From: JBBEDC01 sp040881505
GTDB taxonomy: Bacteria > Patescibacteriota > Andersenbacteria > UBA10190
Length of the DNA: 40,109 bases
Direction of reading: 5' to 3'
NCBI GenBank assembly: GCA_040881505.1
Contig: JBBEDC010000013.1
Coordinates: 1 to 40,109, forward strand
Below are positions 22,817-31,771 of the stretch, piece after piece (positions within the stretch are counted from its first letter, which is position 1; each line of letters begins with the position of its first letter). The translations under genes were made by a program, and so were the position numbers. The notes under the pieces are model-generated. The model saw nothing but the letters and a program-made list of their open reading frames with translations. It made no database searches and was not told the origin of the DNA.

Positions 22817-22848
22817 TTCTCATAAATAACAACTAAATACTTACAATT

Positions 22849-24048
22849 ATGGCAGAAGAACAAGGATCATTCAGCCTGGCTATCGACCAGATTGTTGCCG
22901 AAAAAGGAATTAGCAAGGAAAAAGTGCTTGAGACTATCGAAGCGGCGTTAGCGGCTGCATACCGCAAAGACTATGGCGAACGTGGACAAGACATTCGAGC
23001 TGAATTTAACGAAGATGACGGAACTGCTCGTATTTTTAAAGTTGTAACCGTTGTCGAAACTGAAGAAGATCTGGAAAATCCAGCTGCACAAATTCTACTA
23101 GAAGAAGCTAAGAAGACCGATTCTGAAGCAGAAGTAGGAAAGGAATACGTTGAAGAGGTTACCCCCACAGATCCAAATTATGGTCGAGTTGCCGCTCAAA
23201 CTGCAAAACAAGTAATCATCCAGCGTATCCGAGAAGCAGAGCGTGAAGCAGTATTTGAAGAATACAAGGATAAAGAAGGGGAAATCATTTCCGGCATTGT
23301 GCAGCGCATTGAACGAGATGTAGCGTTTGTTGATATTGGACGCACTACCGGAATCTTGTTTCCAAGTGAGCAGGTACGAGGCGAGCGATACCGCTTGAAC
23401 CAGCGTATCCGCGTATATGTAGTAAAAGTAGAGCTTTCAAGCCGCGGCCCTGAAATTATTCTCTCACGCAGCCACCCTGGAATGCTTCGTCGTTTGTTTG
23501 AGCTTGAAGTACCGGAAATATTCGCCGGCAGCGTAGAGATCAAAGGAATCGCCCGCGAAGCAGGCGAAAGATCTAAGATCTCTGTCTGGGCTAAAGAAGA
23601 CGGAGTAGATCCTGTGGGAGCCTGCATCGGCCAACGCGGCACCCGCATCCAAACAATTATTGCTGAACTATCTGGTGAAAAGATTGATGTCATTCAGTGG
23701 GATGAAGATCCAGCTCACTATATCGCAAATGCCCTTTCTCCTGCCCGCGTAGTTGCAGTAGATATTTTTGAGGATGAGAAGAAGGCCTTGGCGCACGTTG
23801 ATGAAGATCAGCTTAGCCTGGCAATCGGAAAGCGCGGTCAGAACGTACGCCTGGCAGCCAAATTAAGCGGCTGGCGCATAGACATCGTTAAAGCAGGTGA
23901 AGCAGAGGCTGTAGAAGGCGGAGCTGCTCCTGAAACACCAGAAGAGGAACCTACAGTAGAAGAGGTTCCTTCTGAAAAAGCCTCTTCAAACACTCCTGAA
24001 GACAAGCCTGCCCCTGAAGCACCGACAGAAGAGGAGAAGAAAGAGTAG
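22849..24048 (+). CDS. nusA: Transcription termination/antitermination factor NusA
   Basis: A 399-residue RNA polymerase-binding factor. N-terminal polymerase-binding domain (about 1-130), S1 domain (EGEIISGIVQRIERDVAFVD, about 140-205), KH1 with GACIGQRGTRIQTI and KH2 with LAIGKRGQNVRLAAKLSGW. Both KH GxxG loops are intact. After residue 350 comes a low-complexity Glu/Pro/Ala-rich acidic tail in place of the extra C-terminal repeats of E. coli NusA. It starts MAEEQGSF at 22849, 67 nt after the -10 box. It is followed by a large hairpin. Confidence 0.97.
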   Translation: MAEEQGSFSLAIDQIVAEKGISKEKVLETIEAALAAAYRKDYGERGQDIRAEFNEDDGTARIFKVVTVVETEEDLENPAAQILLEEAKKTDSEAEVGKEYVEEVTPTDPNYGRVAAQTAKQVIIQRIREAEREAVFEEYKDKEGEIISGIVQRIERDVAFVDIGRTTGILFPSEQVRGERYRLNQRIRVYVVKVELSSRGPEIILSRSHPGMLRRLFELEVPEIFAGSVEIKGIAREAGERSKISVWAKEDGVDPVGACIGQRGTRIQTIIAELSGEKIDVIQWDEDPAHYIANALSPARVVAVDIFEDEKKALAHVDEDQLSLAIGKRGQNVRLAAKLSGWRIDIVKAGEAEAVEGGAAPETPEEEPTVEEVPSEKASSNTPEDKPAPEAPTEEEKKE

Positions 24049-24070
24049 GAAGCCCCCACAACGCTATTTC

Positions 24071-24101
24071 CACAACATCGGCCTTAAGGGCCGATGTTGT
24101 G
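24071..24101 (+). terminator. Terminator-like perfect hairpin after nusA
   Basis: CACAACATCGGCC (24071-24083) pairs perfectly (13 bp) with GGCCGATGTTGTG (24089-24101) around TTAAG. The following TATGAGTGTATTT is only weakly T-rich, so it may be an imperfect terminator or a 3'-end stabiliser. Confidence 0.6.
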
Positions 24102-24176
24102 TATGAGTGTATTTGCGCTCAGGCGGCTACCTGGCGTACAACGAATAGAAGTCTTTAATTCCTTAAAAGACCAAAT

Positions 24177-26165
24177 ATGCAGTACGAATACGTTGTTGGA
24201 GGGGTCGCAGTTCTAGGTCTGGTTTATGCCGCCTGGCGAGCAAAACAAATATCAGACATATCAGTTACTTCGGCAAAGGCACAGGAAATTGCCGATGCCA
24301 TTCGCGAAGGATCAATGGCGTTTCTACGCCGAGAGTATCGAGTCCTTACAATTTTTGTTATCGCCGTTGCGATTCTTCTTGCCTTAACCCCAGCTATGTT
24401 TGGACCAGAGAATGCCGTAGCAACAGGCACAATCTGGGCCTTTATTATCGGTGCTCTGCTATCTGCTGTAGCTGGCAATATCGGTATGCGCATCGCCACG
24501 CTGGCAAATGTCCGCACAGCCGAGGGAGCGCAGCGCAGTCTAGGAGATGGCCTGGGCGTCGCGTTTGCTTCTGGCTCGGTCATGGGGCTTTCAGTTGTAA
24601 GCCTTGGGCTACTCGGTGTTGTATCGCTATACATCTGGCTCAAGGATCCAAATCTGGTATTCGGATTTGGTTTCGGAGCCTCAGCTGTAGCTCTCTTTGC
24701 CCGAGTGGGTGGGGGGATCTATACCAAAGCTGCTGACGTAGGCGCAGATTTAGTTGGAAAGGTAGAACAAGGCATCCCCGAAGACGACCCTCGTAACCCT
24801 GCAACAATCGCTGACAATGTAGGGGACAACGTCGGAGATGTAGCTGGTATGGGAGCTGATCTGTTTGAAAGCTATGTTGATACTATTATTGCTGCAATGG
24901 CTCTAGGATTAGCTGCCAGCGCCCTCTATGGCCCTAACGGCATTCTGTATCCTCTTGGTATTGCCGCAATCGGTATTATCGCCAGTGCCATTGGAGTATT
25001 CGTGGTTAAAACTGACGATGAGCGAAAAATTGGCTCGGCGATGAATAAGGGAATTCTCGTTGCGGGAGTACTTACTCTAGCTGGAGCATGGTGGCTAACA
25101 AGCAGCATGTTTGGTGACCTCACCCTGTTCTGGGTGATCGTAACTGGCCTCGTGTCTGGTGCCCTGATTGGCCTCATTACTGAGTACTACACCAGCCATC
25201 ACCGAAAGCCTACCCGCGATGTAGCCGAAGCTTCTCAAACAGGAGCTGCTACCACCATTATTGCCGGCTTAGGGCTAGGCATGATGTCTACAGCTTGGCC
25301 GATTATCATCGTTGCTGCTGCAATCCTCATCTCGTACAACCTGGCTGAGTTCTACGGTATTGCAATTGCTGCAGTTGGAATGCTTTCAACTCTCGGCATC
25401 ACACTTGCATCTGATACCTATGGCCCGGTAGCTGATAACGCTGCTGGTATTGCTGAGATGGCCGGCATGGGAGCTGAGACTCGAGAGCGCGCTGAAGCGC
25501 TTGATGCAGTTGGAAACACTACTGCTGCCATTGGTAAAGGATTCGCGATTGGATCAGCTGCATTAACGGCCTTGGCCTTGCTTGTCAGCTTCATCACCTT
25601 CTCCGACATCACTACTATTGATGTCATCCAACCAAAGGTCATGGTCGGATTGTTATTCGGTGGCATGTTGCCGTTTGTCTTCTCGGCCTTAGCAATGCAG
25701 GCCGTAGGCACCTCTGCTATGAAAATGGTGAACGAAGTACGCCGGCAATTCCGTGAAATTAAGGGGCTAACGGAAGGGACAGCCAAGCCTGACTACAACC
25801 GCTGTGTTGATATTGCGACTACTGCCGCTTTAAATGAGATGGTGCTGCCAACTGTGCTGGCAATTGTGGTGCCATTAGCTGTCGGATTCATTCTTGGGCC
25901 TGAGCCTCTTGGAGGTCTTCTAGCAGGTGGAATTGTAACGGGCTTCTTGATGGCTGTTATGCAATCGAATGCCGGGGGAGCCTGGGATAACGCAAAGAAG
26001 TACATCGAGGCAGGAAACCTGGGAGGAAAGGGATCCGTAAATCATAAAGCCGCAGTTGTTGGTGATACGGTTGGCGATCCGTTCAAGGATACGTCAGGGC
26101 CTTCCCTAAACATTCTGATCAAGCTTATGAGTATCGTCGCGCTGATCATCGCTCCGATGCTCTAA
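24177..26165 (+). CDS. hppA: Membrane-bound ion-pumping pyrophosphatase, K+-dependent type
   Basis: A 662-residue integral membrane enzyme with about 16 helices that couples pyrophosphate hydrolysis to H+ or Na+ export. The signature DVGADLVGKVEQGIPEDDPRNPATIADNVGDNVGD is present (read from about residue 185), as are the C-terminal GGAWDNAKKYIE and VVGDTVGDPFKDTSGPSLN. The GNTTAAIGKGFAIGS element has Ala where K+-independent enzymes have Lys, so the K+-dependent class is expected. H+ versus Na+ cannot be decided by eye. The gene stands alone between a hairpin and a strong terminator. Confidence 0.95.
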   Translation: MQYEYVVGGVAVLGLVYAAWRAKQISDISVTSAKAQEIADAIREGSMAFLRREYRVLTIFVIAVAILLALTPAMFGPENAVATGTIWAFIIGALLSAVAGNIGMRIATLANVRTAEGAQRSLGDGLGVAFASGSVMGLSVVSLGLLGVVSLYIWLKDPNLVFGFGFGASAVALFARVGGGIYTKAADVGADLVGKVEQGIPEDDPRNPATIADNVGDNVGDVAGMGADLFESYVDTIIAAMALGLAASALYGPNGILYPLGIAAIGIIASAIGVFVVKTDDERKIGSAMNKGILVAGVLTLAGAWWLTSSMFGDLTLFWVIVTGLVSGALIGLITEYYTSHHRKPTRDVAEASQTGAATTIIAGLGLGMMSTAWPIIIVAAAILISYNLAEFYGIAIAAVGMLSTLGITLASDTYGPVADNAAGIAEMAGMGAETRERAEALDAVGNTTAAIGKGFAIGSAALTALALLVSFITFSDITTIDVIQPKVMVGLLFGGMLPFVFSALAMQAVGTSAMKMVNEVRRQFREIKGLTEGTAKPDYNRCVDIATTAALNEMVLPTVLAIVVPLAVGFILGPEPLGGLLAGGIVTGFLMAVMQSNAGGAWDNAKKYIEAGNLGGKGSVNHKAAVVGDTVGDPFKDTSGPSLNILIKLMSIVALIIAPML

Positions 26166-26191
26166 GAATTATTCGATTTGACGGGAAAACG

Positions 26192-26224
26192 AAACCGTGG
26201 CTACACTCAAAGCCACGGTTTTTC
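26192..26224 (+). terminator. Rho-independent terminator of the pyrophosphatase gene
   Basis: AAACCGTGGCT (26192-26202) pairs perfectly with AGCCACGGTTT (26211-26221) and is followed by T-rich sequence, 27 nt after the stop codon. Confidence 0.88.
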
Positions 26225-26259
26225 GTTCTTTCTCTCTCTTAGCTAGCCAAGAGGTGACA

Positions 26260-26556
26260 ATGCCAAAAGTGTTTTTCCGCATCCCCGGCGGCCCCCTGTG
26301 TTCTACCAACATGGAGGAGACAGAAATCAAGACAGCACGCCGCCAGGCGTCGCATCCAGGAGGGTATTTACTGCCTCTCGCGGATAACGAGGGGAAGTAT
26401 TCGGGCACCTACCGCGTCTACCACGTAGATATCGTAATGCTTGAACGCTGCAAACACCCATACTTTCTGCTTCAGCATGAAGGCCCTCTCCAAAACCACA
26501 AGAGCTACATCATTAATCCCATGCCTGCTTCTTCGCGCCGTTCACGCAAAAAGTAG
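26260..26556 (+). CDS. Small hypothetical protein
   Basis: 98 residues from the ATG at 26260, which has GAGGTGA just upstream; a longer frame from 26197 starts inside the terminator and is rejected. The protein is basic, with beta-like segments (PKVFFRIPGGP, GTYRVYHVDIVMLE), a Cys in each half and a Ser/Arg/Lys-rich tail (SSRRSRKK) that could touch nucleic acid. It precedes trigger factor by 47 nt. No family recognised. Confidence 0.6.
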   Translation: MPKVFFRIPGGPLCSTNMEETEIKTARRQASHPGGYLLPLADNEGKYSGTYRVYHVDIVMLERCKHPYFLLQHEGPLQNHKSYIINPMPASSRRSRKK

Positions 26557-26603
26557 GCTTTTTCTTTACAATGGTGGTCAAATTCGCTAGGCTCTAAAAA
26601 CCT

Positions 26604-27896
26604 ATGATAGTCAATATTACTCCCAAAAAAGAAACATCTCAGGTTGAGATGGAAATATCAGTTCCGGCTGAAGAATTTCAACCATTTATCAACAAGGCCG
26701 CTAAAAAGCTCTCAAAGGATGTATCTTTAAAGGGCTTTCGCCCCGGCAAAGCTCCTCTTGATGTAGTGGTCGAACATGTCGGTCAAGAACATGTTCTGCG
26801 CGAGGCTATGGATGCAGCCCTGCCAAAATACTTTGTTGATGCTGCCGTTGAACATAAGGTAGATGCTATCAATCGACCGAACATCACTGTTAAGCAGCTA
26901 GGCTTAGAAGGACCATTTGAGTTCACCGCCATTGTGGATGTCTTGCCAGAGGTAACGCTAGGCGACCCTACGAAAGTAAGTGTTGAAAAGAAAGAAATTA
27001 CAGTGGGGGATAAAGAAATCGAGCAGGAGCTCGGGTACCTGGCAAAGATGCGCGGACAGGACCTCGAAGTAGCCCGCCCCGCTCAAGAAGGTGACACTGT
27101 AAACGTAGATTTTACGGTTAAAATAGACGGTGCTGTCATCGAAGGCGGCGAAAGCAAAAATCACCCCGTTACTCTCGGCGAAGGCCGCTTTATTCCTGAT
27201 TTTGAAAAGAATATTACGGGAATGACCGCGGGAGATACCCGGGACTTTTCAATGACTTTCCCCGATAACTACCCACAAGCAGAGCTCCAGGGTAAAACAG
27301 CTGACGTAACAGTTAAAGCCCATGCTGTTCAAAAGCGCGTTCTCCCTGAAATTAATGATGAGTTTGCTAAAGGATTGGGAGAGTTTAAAGATCTTGAAGA
27401 GCTCAAGGACAAGCTCAAGGAAAACATGAAAAAAGAGCTGTCCCAAAAAGAAGAGGATCGCTACTTGGGAGAGCTGGCGGAAAAATATGCTGAAGTATCT
27501 ACCTTCGGACATATTCCAGAAGTGTTGATAGAGAAAGAAATTGATAACAGGATTGAGGAGTTTGCCTCCATGCTTGCCTACCAGCAGAAGAATCTTGATG
27601 AGTATCTGGCACGGGAAAATAAAACGCTTGATCAAATGAGAGCTGATATGCGCCCTACGGCTGAAAAACGAGTGAAAGTCGGACTTACTCTCCGCCGCTT
27701 TGCGGAAAAAGAAGGTATTACTGTTGAAGAGAAGGAAGTCACAGAAGAGGCAACCGCATATCTCAGCCAGTACAAGGATCCGGAACAGGCGGCAAAGGAG
27801 CTAGATGCCGAGCACCTCCGAGACCATATTGAAAGCGTCATCCGTAACCGTAAAACACTCAAAAAGCTGTCAGAGCTTGCTACGAAACCTGCGTAA
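26604..27896 (+). CDS. tig: Trigger factor, ribosome-associated chaperone
   Basis: A 430-residue chaperone that meets nascent chains at the ribosome exit. The ribosome-binding signature GFRPGKAP lies near residue 46. The central FKBP-type prolyl isomerase domain (about 155-245) shows EGDTVNVDFTVKIDGAVIEGG and LGEGRFIPDFEKNI. The C-terminal helical arms follow. Length and domain order are standard. A TACAAT box lies about 35 nt upstream. In many bacteria tig is followed directly by clpP; here an unknown gene lies between them. Confidence 0.95.
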   Translation: MIVNITPKKETSQVEMEISVPAEEFQPFINKAAKKLSKDVSLKGFRPGKAPLDVVVEHVGQEHVLREAMDAALPKYFVDAAVEHKVDAINRPNITVKQLGLEGPFEFTAIVDVLPEVTLGDPTKVSVEKKEITVGDKEIEQELGYLAKMRGQDLEVARPAQEGDTVNVDFTVKIDGAVIEGGESKNHPVTLGEGRFIPDFEKNITGMTAGDTRDFSMTFPDNYPQAELQGKTADVTVKAHAVQKRVLPEINDEFAKGLGEFKDLEELKDKLKENMKKELSQKEEDRYLGELAEKYAEVSTFGHIPEVLIEKEIDNRIEEFASMLAYQQKNLDEYLARENKTLDQMRADMRPTAEKRVKVGLTLRRFAEKEGITVEEKEVTEEATAYLSQYKDPEQAAKELDAEHLRDHIESVIRNRKTLKKLSELATKPA

Positions 27897-27956
27897 GGTA
27901 TATAGTCGAGGCGTGGAAACCCACTCTCGTTCCTTACAATAAAGGGAGGTGTGGCC

Positions 27957-28583
27957 ATGAATGCGCAAAATGCTGTGCAGCTCGTCGATACCCTGGCTTT
28001 GGCTATCAAGAGCCAAATGGTTCACGTTGCCGTCGACTCGAAGGAGTTCTATGCTCTGCTGTCAGCGTCTGAGAGCGAAGCGAATGACGGCACTCACCTG
28101 AAAGCTTACGTGATGCTGCCTTTGGGACAGTGTATTAATCTGCATGATCCCTTGCCCAACGATTCGTTCGAGGCACTGGAGATCAACACTCCGGCAATCC
28201 ATGTAACTGGACTGGCGGAGTGGCGCAAACAGGCACACAAGCAGTCGCGCAACTCGCTCGACGGCCATCTGGAACGCTTTGCAACGCGTCTGCTGCTTGA
28301 TGATGACGAGAAGCAGCAGCTGACTCTGGAACTCATGAACATGTCGAGGAAGGCAGTGCGCAAGAACCTTGGCGCTGTAAAGGTTTGTCCCAGTGTCTCT
28401 GTGGGACCGCGCTTCACCTCGAAGCTTGACCACAGCATCAAGCTGAAAGTCCTGCTTGATGCGAGCGTGATCAACAAGGCCGCTACCGACGCCACAGCCT
28501 ATCCTGACCCCGCAGGTGATCCAGCTGATGACGGCGATTCAGGATACAAGCCTGGAGACTTCGGGTTCATCACAGGCGCATAA
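27957..28583 (+). CDS. Hypothetical protein inserted between tig and clpP
   Basis: 208 residues from ATG 27957, which lies 7 nt after a perfect GGAGG (27945-27949); the GTG at 27951 is too close to the site. The protein is soluble and mixed alpha/beta: an N-terminal helix, then VHVAVDSKEFYALLSASE, a helical charged middle (EWRKQAHKQSRNSLDGHLER), a Val-rich strand region and a Gly/Asp/Pro-rich C-terminus (PDPAGDPADDGDSGYKPGD). Its base composition looks richer in GC than tig and clpP, and it ends at its own terminator. No domain is recognised; transfer or cassette insertion is an inference. Confidence 0.72.
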   Translation: MNAQNAVQLVDTLALAIKSQMVHVAVDSKEFYALLSASESEANDGTHLKAYVMLPLGQCINLHDPLPNDSFEALEINTPAIHVTGLAEWRKQAHKQSRNSLDGHLERFATRLLLDDDEKQQLTLELMNMSRKAVRKNLGAVKVCPSVSVGPRFTSKLDHSIKLKVLLDASVINKAATDATAYPDPAGDPADDGDSGYKPGDFGFITGA

Positions 28584-28586
28584 CAT

Positions 28587-28609
28587 GGGTAGGACAACTA
28601 CCCTTTTTT
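28587..28609 (+). terminator. Terminator of the gene between tig and clpP
   Basis: GGGTAG (28587-28592) pairs with CTACCC (28598-28603) around GACAA, followed by six T, directly after the stop codon. Confidence 0.9.
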
Positions 28610-28633
28610 CATTTCACTGACGAAATTAAAGAG

Positions 28634-28661
28634 TTGCGATATAGTGAAGAGAGTCTAATTA
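28634..28661 (+). promoter_or_regulatory. Possible clpP promoter
   Basis: TTGCGA (28634-28639), 16 nt and TAATTA (28656-28661), with the ATG 20 nt further on. The preceding terminator means clpP needs a promoter here. The match is modest. Confidence 0.35.
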
Positions 28662-28681
28662 TTACGTTTTCTTTAAACCAT

Positions 28682-29266
28682 ATGTCCTACCTCGTACCAA
28701 CCGTTATCGAAAAGTCCCAATTCGGCGAACGCGCCTTTGATATCTATTCTCGTCTCCTAAAAGAGCGAATTATCTTCCTGGGAGGAGCCATTAATGATGA
28801 TGTCGCCAATATTATTATCGCCCAGCTTCTCTTTTTAGAGCATGAAGACCAGACAAAAGACATCAAGATTTACATTAACTCTCCGGGGGGAGTGGTCACG
28901 GCTGGTATGGCTATTTACGACACCATGCAATTTATCAAGCCAGATGTTTCGACTATCTGTATCGGCATGGCTGCCAGTATGGGAGCAGTACTGCTGGCTG
29001 GCGGCGCGAAGGGTAAGCGCATGTCGCTAACTCACTCCGATATCATGATCCATCAGGTCCTAGGCGGAGCCGAGGGGCAGGCTTCTGACATCGAAATTTC
29101 TGCTCGCCATATCCTTAAAATGAAAGATCGATTAAACCAGGTATTGGCCGATCACACAGGGCAGAAAAAAAGTAAAGTGGAAAAAGATACCGATCGGGAT
29201 TACTATATGGACGCAGAGGAAGCTAAAGCATACGGCTTGATTGACCACGTTGTACAGAAAGCTTAG
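28682..29266 (+). CDS. clpP: ATP-dependent Clp protease proteolytic subunit
   Basis: A 194-residue serine protease that forms the ClpP barrel and degrades substrates fed by Clp ATPases. The catalytic triad is intact: Ser99 in GMAASMGA, His124 in IMIHQ and Asp173 in DRDYYMD. The start at ATG 28682 (MSYLVPTVIE) gives the usual N-terminus; the frame open from 28634 adds non-family residues. Its partner is unclear: the Clp ATPase in this window has no obvious docking loop and no clpX is present here. Confidence 0.97.
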   Translation: MSYLVPTVIEKSQFGERAFDIYSRLLKERIIFLGGAINDDVANIIIAQLLFLEHEDQTKDIKIYINSPGGVVTAGMAIYDTMQFIKPDVSTICIGMAASMGAVLLAGGAKGKRMSLTHSDIMIHQVLGGAEGQASDIEISARHILKMKDRLNQVLADHTGQKKSKVEKDTDRDYYMDAEEAKAYGLIDHVVQKA

Positions 29267-29459
29267 CCGTCGCTCAATAAAGCAATTTTCCTCGCAATTC
29301 ACATCATATTTAGTATTAATACCCCTCTTCGGTCGTATCGTATCGCCCAGTCTTGTTTCTCTGAATTTCCTGTATCCACGATCTCGTCATTGTCGCTCTC
29401 AAAGCCTCGCATAATTACATAGACTCACCGCGTATACAGCCGTAAGGGCACAAACACCT
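29267..29459 (+). other. Intergenic region before rny with a weak promoter candidate
   Basis: No gene or tRNA is seen. TTGTCG (29390-29395), 16 nt and TAATTA (29412-29417) form a weak promoter candidate with the same -10 and spacing as the one before clpP. No ribosome-binding site precedes the rny ATG at 29460. Confidence 0.3.
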
Positions 29460-30992
29460 ATGCCCGTGATTTCAACCGTGATCGCCGCTGTTGTTGCAGC
29501 TGGCGTTGGCGTAGCTGCCGGATATCAAATCCGTCGCAATGCAGGCGCTAGAAAAGAAGAGTCGGTCGATAAGAAGATTGAATCTAAGATCGCTGCCGCA
29601 AAAACAAAGGTAGTAACACTGCGAGAGCAAGCCGAAAAAGAAGCGAGAGAAATTCGCGAAAAAGCTGAGAAAGACCTCGATGAACGTCGAAGTCAGATTT
29701 TAGAACTTGAAAAGCGCGTAGCTGAGCGCGAGGAGAAGATTGACTCCAAACTCGAGCAGCTCGAGCAGCGTGACAAGGCACTGGTAGATCAGCAGGAGCA
29801 GTTAAGCAAGCGTGAGGAGGAACTTAAAGCCCTCAAAGGAGAAGAGGAAAAGAAGCTAGCTGATATTTCCGGCCTTACCAGCGAACAAGCCCAGCAGCGC
29901 GTTATGGAGCTAGCTGAAGAGCGCACTAAGGAAGATATCGTGCGTCGGGTACGGAAGATGGAAAAAGAGGGAGATCGAGAACTAGAAGAAAAGGCCCGCG
30001 ATATCCTTTCAAATGTTATTCAACGCTATGCCAGCTCGCACGTAGCGGAGCACTCAACCTCCTACGTTGACGTTCCGGACGAGAGCATGATCGGCCGCAT
30101 TATCGGCAAAGAAGGTCGCAACATCCAACACATTGAGCGTGTCACAGGCTGTGAAATCGTAATCGACAGTGAAGCGGGACATTCCATAATGATTTCCGGA
30201 TTTTCACCTATGCGACGCCAGGTCGCTAAGAAAGCGATTGAACAACTCATGAAGGATGGGCGTATCCATCCGGGTAGAATTGAAGAAGTTGTTGAAGAAG
30301 CAAAAAAGAAAATTAATGACGATATCCGCGAAGCGGGAGAAACCGTCGTTTATGATTTGGGCATTGTTGACTTCCCCCCACAGCTTATACACCTGGTAGG
30401 GCGTATGAAATACCGCACCAGCTATGGTCAGAATATCCTGCGTCACAGCTGGGAAGCTGCTCGTATTGCCATGATGCTTGCTCAAGAACTGGGAGCTGAC
30501 GTGAATATCGCCAAGAAGGCGACGCTGCTACATGATATTGGGAAGGCGATTGACCATGAGGTTGAAGGAAATCATGTCGAAATCGGGGAGAAGATCATGC
30601 GTAAGTTTGGGGTAAGCGAAGAAATTGTGCGAGCCGCAGCTGCCCACCATGAGGACTATCCTTTTGACACTCGAGAGGCGATCATCGTCCAGGTATCCGA
30701 CGCTATCTCCGCTGCCCGCCCCGGAGCTCGACGTGAGGACGTAGAAGGCTATGTGAAGCGCATGGAAGACCTGGAGCAGATAGCGACGAGTTATGAGGGG
30801 GTTAACAAGGCATATGCGATCTATGCAGGCCGCGAGATTCGAGTATTCGTTGAACCAAAAGAAATTGATGACCTGGGCGCTATAAAGTTAGCTCAGAGTA
30901 TTGCCAAGCAGATTGAGCAGGAAATGACCTATCCAGGAGATGTTAAAGTAAATGTTATTCGCGAAACTCGATCAGACGCTCTAGCGCGGTAA
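29460..30992 (+). CDS. rny: Ribonuclease Y
   Basis: A 510-residue membrane-anchored endoribonuclease that starts mRNA decay. A short N-terminal transmembrane helix (about 4-22) is followed by a long charged coiled coil (about 35-190), a KH domain with MIGRIIGKEGRNIQHIE and an HD domain with LLHDIGKA (metal-binding His-Asp) and AAAAHHEDYP. The C-terminal RNase Y domain ends in VKVNVIRETRSDALAR. All family parts are present and the length is standard. RNase Y replaces RNase E in many Gram-positive-type and CPR bacteria. Confidence 0.97.
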   Translation: MPVISTVIAAVVAAGVGVAAGYQIRRNAGARKEESVDKKIESKIAAAKTKVVTLREQAEKEAREIREKAEKDLDERRSQILELEKRVAEREEKIDSKLEQLEQRDKALVDQQEQLSKREEELKALKGEEEKKLADISGLTSEQAQQRVMELAEERTKEDIVRRVRKMEKEGDRELEEKARDILSNVIQRYASSHVAEHSTSYVDVPDESMIGRIIGKEGRNIQHIERVTGCEIVIDSEAGHSIMISGFSPMRRQVAKKAIEQLMKDGRIHPGRIEEVVEEAKKKINDDIREAGETVVYDLGIVDFPPQLIHLVGRMKYRTSYGQNILRHSWEAARIAMMLAQELGADVNIAKKATLLHDIGKAIDHEVEGNHVEIGEKIMRKFGVSEEIVRAAAAHHEDYPFDTREAIIVQVSDAISAARPGARREDVEGYVKRMEDLEQIATSYEGVNKAYAIYAGREIRVFVEPKEIDDLGAIKLAQSIAKQIEQEMTYPGDVKVNVIRETRSDALAR

Positions 30993-31009
30993 TGAAACAA
31001 AAAGTAGGC

Positions 31010-31047
31010 TTGGACATATCTTCCACATGATGTATACTACATACATC
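31010..31047 (+). promoter_or_regulatory. vapBC promoter with overlapping palindromic operator
   Basis: TTGGAC (31010-31015), 17 nt and TATACT (31033-31038) form a good promoter. A perfect inverted repeat GATGTAT-N5-ATACATC (31029-31047) covers the -10 box and ends 1 nt before the antitoxin ATG. This is where autoregulation by the RHH antitoxin or the toxin-antitoxin complex is expected. The leader would be only a few nucleotides long. Confidence 0.78.
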
Positions 31048-31048
31048 T

Positions 31049-31330
31049 ATGGCTAATATGAAGCGTACCCAAATTTACTTGCCAGAACACATTCATCGCC
31101 GTCTCAAGATAGAGGCGAAGCGCCGTAAGTGCTCTATGGCTGACGTGGTGCGGGAAAGCGTTGAAAAGGACTTGAGTAACCCTAAAAAATACAAAGGAGC
31201 TGACGTGATGATGGATATGCTGGCAGATGCGGAGCGTCTAGAAAAGGATTATCCAACACCACCCGATGCGCCCACCGACCTTGCAGAAAACCACGACTAT
31301 TACCTATATGGCAAAGGACGTATTGAATGA
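31049..31330 (+). CDS. vapB: VapB-type ribbon-helix-helix antitoxin
   Basis: 93 residues. The N-terminal RHH DNA-binding fold is clear (MKRTQIYLPEHIHRRLKIEAKRRKCSMADVVRESVE); the C-terminal part is acidic and probably wraps the toxin. It overlaps the toxin gene by 4 nt (ATGA), the normal coupling in VapBC pairs. The upstream palindrome is the likely operator. A second ATG three codons in could also be used. Confidence 0.88.
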   Translation: MANMKRTQIYLPEHIHRRLKIEAKRRKCSMADVVRESVEKDLSNPKKYKGADVMMDMLADAERLEKDYPTPPDAPTDLAENHDYYLYGKGRIE

Positions 31331-31740
31331 GCGTGTTCGTCGACACTTCTGCGTTTGTTGCTCTGTACTATCGTCATGATGCACATGCAAAATCAGCTAA
31401 GCGGGTTATCGAGCACCTTCAGCAGCACAATACCCCTCTCGTAACCAGTAATTATATTATCGCTGAGTCGTTAACTGTTATTTCACAACGAGCAGGCAAA
31501 AAACAAGCCGTATCTTTTGGGGAGTATATGGTAAACGATGACTTCCTGACTCTTAGAATTGGCAAATCAACGGAGCAACGCGCTTTTATACTGTTTTCCG
31601 AGCTTGCTCAGAAGGATGTCAGCTTTGTTGATTGCACCAGCTTTATTCTCTGCAAAGATCTTGGGATTACTCAAGTATTTTCATTCGACCAACACTTTGC
31701 AAAACAAGGGTTTAAACTACTGAAACCTAAGAAGGGTTAG
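31327..31740 (+). CDS. vapC: VapC-type PIN-domain toxin ribonuclease
   Basis: 137 residues with the full PIN-domain acidic set: Asp6 (FVDTSAF), Glu47 (IIAESLT), Asp102 (FVDCTSF) and Asp121 (FSFDQHF). VapC toxins are Mg2+-dependent ribonucleases, often cutting tRNA or rRNA. The specific target cannot be read from sequence. The catalytic residues are intact, so the toxin is probably active and kept in check by the upstream antitoxin. Confidence 0.9.
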   Translation: MSVFVDTSAFVALYYRHDAHAKSAKRVIEHLQQHNTPLVTSNYIIAESLTVISQRAGKKQAVSFGEYMVNDDFLTLRIGKSTEQRAFILFSELAQKDVSFVDCTSFILCKDLGITQVFSFDQHFAKQGFKLLKPKKG

Positions 31741-31771
31741 GTTGTGTGTAGATTTTTCTCAAAAATAGAGC

